NCBI RefSeq assembly: GCF_040581485.1
Contig: NC_090131.1
Location: 7,440,001-7,504,000 of the forward strand
Reading direction: 5' to 3'
Origin: Linepithema humile
Taxonomy: Eukaryota > Arthropoda > Insecta > Hymenoptera > Formicidae
DNA length: 64,000 nucleotides
How positions within the stretch are numbered: the stretch's first letter is position 1; the number at the start of each line of letters is the position of its first letter. The notes beneath the pieces are model-generated. The model saw nothing but the letters and a program-made list of their open reading frames with translations. It was not told where the DNA came from and searched no databases. The translations under genes were made by a program, and so were the position numbers. Shown here in pieces: positions 61,401-64,000 of the stretch.

Positions 61401-63521
61401 CGAATGAATGTTTTTATGTTCTAACATTTGTGTACAGGCTTATATGGAAATCGAGCATATGTATAGCAATGATAAACATTGCAGTTTCTATTTTTTCTAC
61501 TATTAATAAAATACTTGGACTAATTAAATGTAATTTTAGGTACCAATGCGAGGAATCTCACACTTGACTAACAACCAAAAAACTAATGGAAACGGCGGTC
61601 TTATGGAAGAGGAATGGTTTCACGGAGTATTGCCAAGGGAAGAGGTCGTGAGATTGCTCGTAAACGAAGGAGACTTTTTAGTGCGTGAAACAATGAGGAA
61701 CGACGAATGCCAGATAGTTTTATCTGTTTGCTGGGACGGACACAAGCATTTTATCGTACAAACTACACAGGAGGTAATAAGAAAAATTGTGCATACTAAT
61801 ATATAAATCTAGTATAAAATATTAAAATATATTAGATTGTGTTCAAAGTATGCGTGTTTTTCTATAAATTTTATTACAAAATAAATTTGTTTTACAAATA
61901 TGGCTCTTTTAATTAATGTATAAAATTAAAAGTATTAATATAATTTTCCTTTTTTTCAAACATTTTTTATTATTTTATTAGTTTATCTATGTTTTACTTA
62001 ACAAATTTAATAAATTTTGAATAAAAAGACTAAAAACACAGGATTTTTAAAAACAATATAATATTAACAAAATTTATTCTTATTGTACAGAATTTATTTC
62101 AAGGCATGAATTACATTAGAATATGTTATTGCAGGGACACTTTAGATTTGAAGGACCCACATTCCCGTCAATTCCGGAGTTAATCAGGCATCAATGGCTA
62201 TCTGGCTTACCGGTGACCAGTCGATCCGGTGCTATTCTTAAGACGCCAATTTTGCGCGAACGGTGGGAACTTAATAACGATGATGTCATTCTTTTGGAGA
62301 AAATAGGTCGAGTGAGTAGGCTGACATTAGCGCTCTGCTGTATATTTAACGTCGTGATATAATGTTTACGTTGTGATTTATAGGGAAATTTTGGCGATGT
62401 CTACAAGGCGCAATTGAAGACTTCTAAGACTGACGTGGCCGTGAAAACGTGCAAGGTGACGTTACCGGACGAGCAGAAGCGCAAGTTTCTGCAGGAGGGG
62501 AGAATACTGAAGCAGTACGATCATCCGAACATAGTCAAGCTTATCGGTATTTGCGTTCAAAAGCAGCCGATCATGATCGTGATGGAATTGGTGCCTGGTA
62601 AGATGATCTTGTTGAAAGAACACCACGCTGTATTACGCTAATATTTAACCCGAATGGCTGTCGCGCGCGAGAAGAATTAAAAAATCCGCGATCACATCTA
62701 CGAGCTACGATAGTCTGACATGCTGACGTGCTAACTTTAGGTGGTTCGTTACTTACGTATTTGCGGAAAAACGCTAGTACAATAACACAGCGGGAGCAGC
62801 TACGTATGTGCAAGGATGCCGCGGCTGGTATGAGCTACTTGGAATCTAAGTATTGCATTCATAGAGACTTAGCCGCTCGCAATTGCCTCGTAGGTAAATA
62901 AATTCGCATTTCGATCGTTTCGTCCAAGTCGAAGGCCCGACAAGCAATATACAATGTTCGAATGCGATATGTTCCCCAGGATACGAGTGCATAGTCAAAA
63001 TCTCCGACTTCGGAATGTCGAGGGAGGAGGAGGAGTACATAGTCTCGGACGGTATGAAACAAATTCCCATCAAGTGGACCGCGCCAGAGGCTCTGAATTT
63101 CGGTGAGTCTCTTTATAGCAAGTGGCCGTTGTATTATTATTAAACATACGAATGCGCGTCTCAGGTAAATACACGTCTCTCTGCGACGTGTGGAGTTACG
63201 GGATTCTGATATGGGAGATATTTTCCAAAGGCGGCAATCCGTACAGCGGTATGTCGAATTCGCAGGCGCGCGAAAAGATAGACGCAGGTGAGAGAAATAG
63301 ACGGAATAGAATTGCAGATCGATATTAATGTGTACCAGCGAATTCAGCGTATACATCTGACTTGATTACGTCATTTAGGGTACCGAATGCCGGCTCCGGA
63401 CGGAACGCCCGACGAGATTTACCGATTAATGCTGCGATGCTGGGAGTACGAGCCGGAGAAGCGGCCGCACTTCGATCAGATATACACCGTGGTCGAGACG
63501 CTGTCACAAGCGTATCTATGA
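58447..63521 (+). CDS. Fps85D: FER/FPS non-receptor tyrosine kinase (F-BAR, SH2, kinase)
   Basis: Exons: 58447-58659, 58736-58909, 59219-59315, 59402-59597, 59854-59991, 60074-60283, 60384-60567, 60821-60994, 61540-61773, 62135-62311, 62384-62597, 62741-62893, 62980-63102, 63165-63287, 63379-63521; 850 residues. An F-BAR domain (about 1-260, start MGFSTSLQGQASHEALL) binds curved membrane. Coiled-coil and linker follow, then SH2 (about 488-575: WFHGVLPREE, DFLVRE). The kinase covers about 590-848: GRGNFGDVY loop, VAVKTCK lysine, HRDLAARN catalytic loop, DFGMSREEEEY activation loop with its tyrosine, WTAPEAL. All catalytic residues are intact. The family acts on actin, adherens junctions and growth-factor signalling. 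Insects have one gene for both FER and FES. Confidence 0.95.
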
Positions 63522-64000
63522 GTATTATGTTAAGAGTATTTTATATACGAAGTAAGAAGTACGAATTGGTGCTATAGTATTTTTAAACACTTATTTTATA
63601 TCACTGTATATTTTTTTCGACAAGCTACAAAATCCAATGACAATTGCCTGGGAGACGTTGGAGCCTTAGAAATACGAAAGAATGCTCACAACCAAATCGT
63701 ACTTTATCTTGTGACTATACATATCTGGTCGTATACGTATCTGGGTATAATATAAAACGTACCGTTGATCGCCATCTGTGTACGTTGTTGCAAAATCGTG
63801 TTGATGTAAATGCCATCGCTCTTTTTATTCGCCATGTTTAATTATTACGTTTTATAAATTATTGTGTTTCTCCGTCCACGTAATTTTCAATTGAATTTAC
63901 AGCATAATAATACTGTTATCACTTTCATATAGTATTTGAATATATATTTAACTTTATTGTTATGTACTTGCAATTATGACGCAATATGTAGGCTTTATTT
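63522..64000. other. FER/FPS 3' UTR and window end
   Basis: This AT-rich sequence follows the stop codon of the kinase gene. There is no unambiguous AATAAA near the stop. No further coding exon is visible before the window ends. Confidence 0.5.

Noticed and set aside
1..64000. CRISPR arrays, rRNA, tRNA, viral genes
   Set aside because: No regularly spaced direct repeats, no tRNA A/B box cloverleaf that I could confirm by eye, and no viral domain in any frame. A tRNAscan run would be needed to exclude tRNA genes fully.

Overview
The window is animal nuclear DNA, most likely from a hymenopteran insect and probably an ant. The genes have many short exons with GT..AG introns. CpG-rich stretches alternate with AT-rich introns, and every protein recognised has insect relatives. 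I rebuilt eight protein-coding loci by choosing splice sites and checking that reading phase is kept to the stop codon.

Left part (1-22400). About 6.5 kb with no gene I can support contains a diverged tandem duplication and a TTAA-flanked MITE. The HECT ubiquitin ligase AREL1 follows on + (6493-16040). Its long first intron contains a complete small secreted leucine-rich-repeat (LRR) gene on - (7409-9733). A coiled-coil protein gene on - (18005-22387) converges on the 3' end of AREL1.

Middle (22400-47200). A large, almost perfect palindrome of about 1.3 kb (22715-24025) lies in the intergenic space. The NF-kB/Rel factor dorsal follows on + (26717-33214). The sequence supports two C-terminal forms, made by using or ignoring a 5' splice site at codon 324. 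A large LRR single-pass membrane receptor on - (35844-47191) has only five coding bases in its first exon, 4.7 kb from the next.

Right part (47200-64000). Vps16 (HOPS/CORVET endolysosomal tethering, + 50481-54127) is tail to tail with phosphopantothenoylcysteine synthetase (coenzyme A synthesis, - 54519-55986). The NDUFA4/MLRQ respiratory subunit (- 57043-57483) is head to head with a complete FER/FPS tyrosine kinase (+ 58447-63521). A diverged half-copy of the palindrome family lies between these last two promoters.

The genes do not form one pathway; most are housekeeping or signalling genes typical of an insect autosomal region. The unusual material is the nested gene, the N-terminal extension of AREL1, the dorsal splicing choice and the foldback elements. 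I saw no CRISPR, virus, rRNA or convincing tRNA. Exon limits are read by eye and have not been tested against transcripts.
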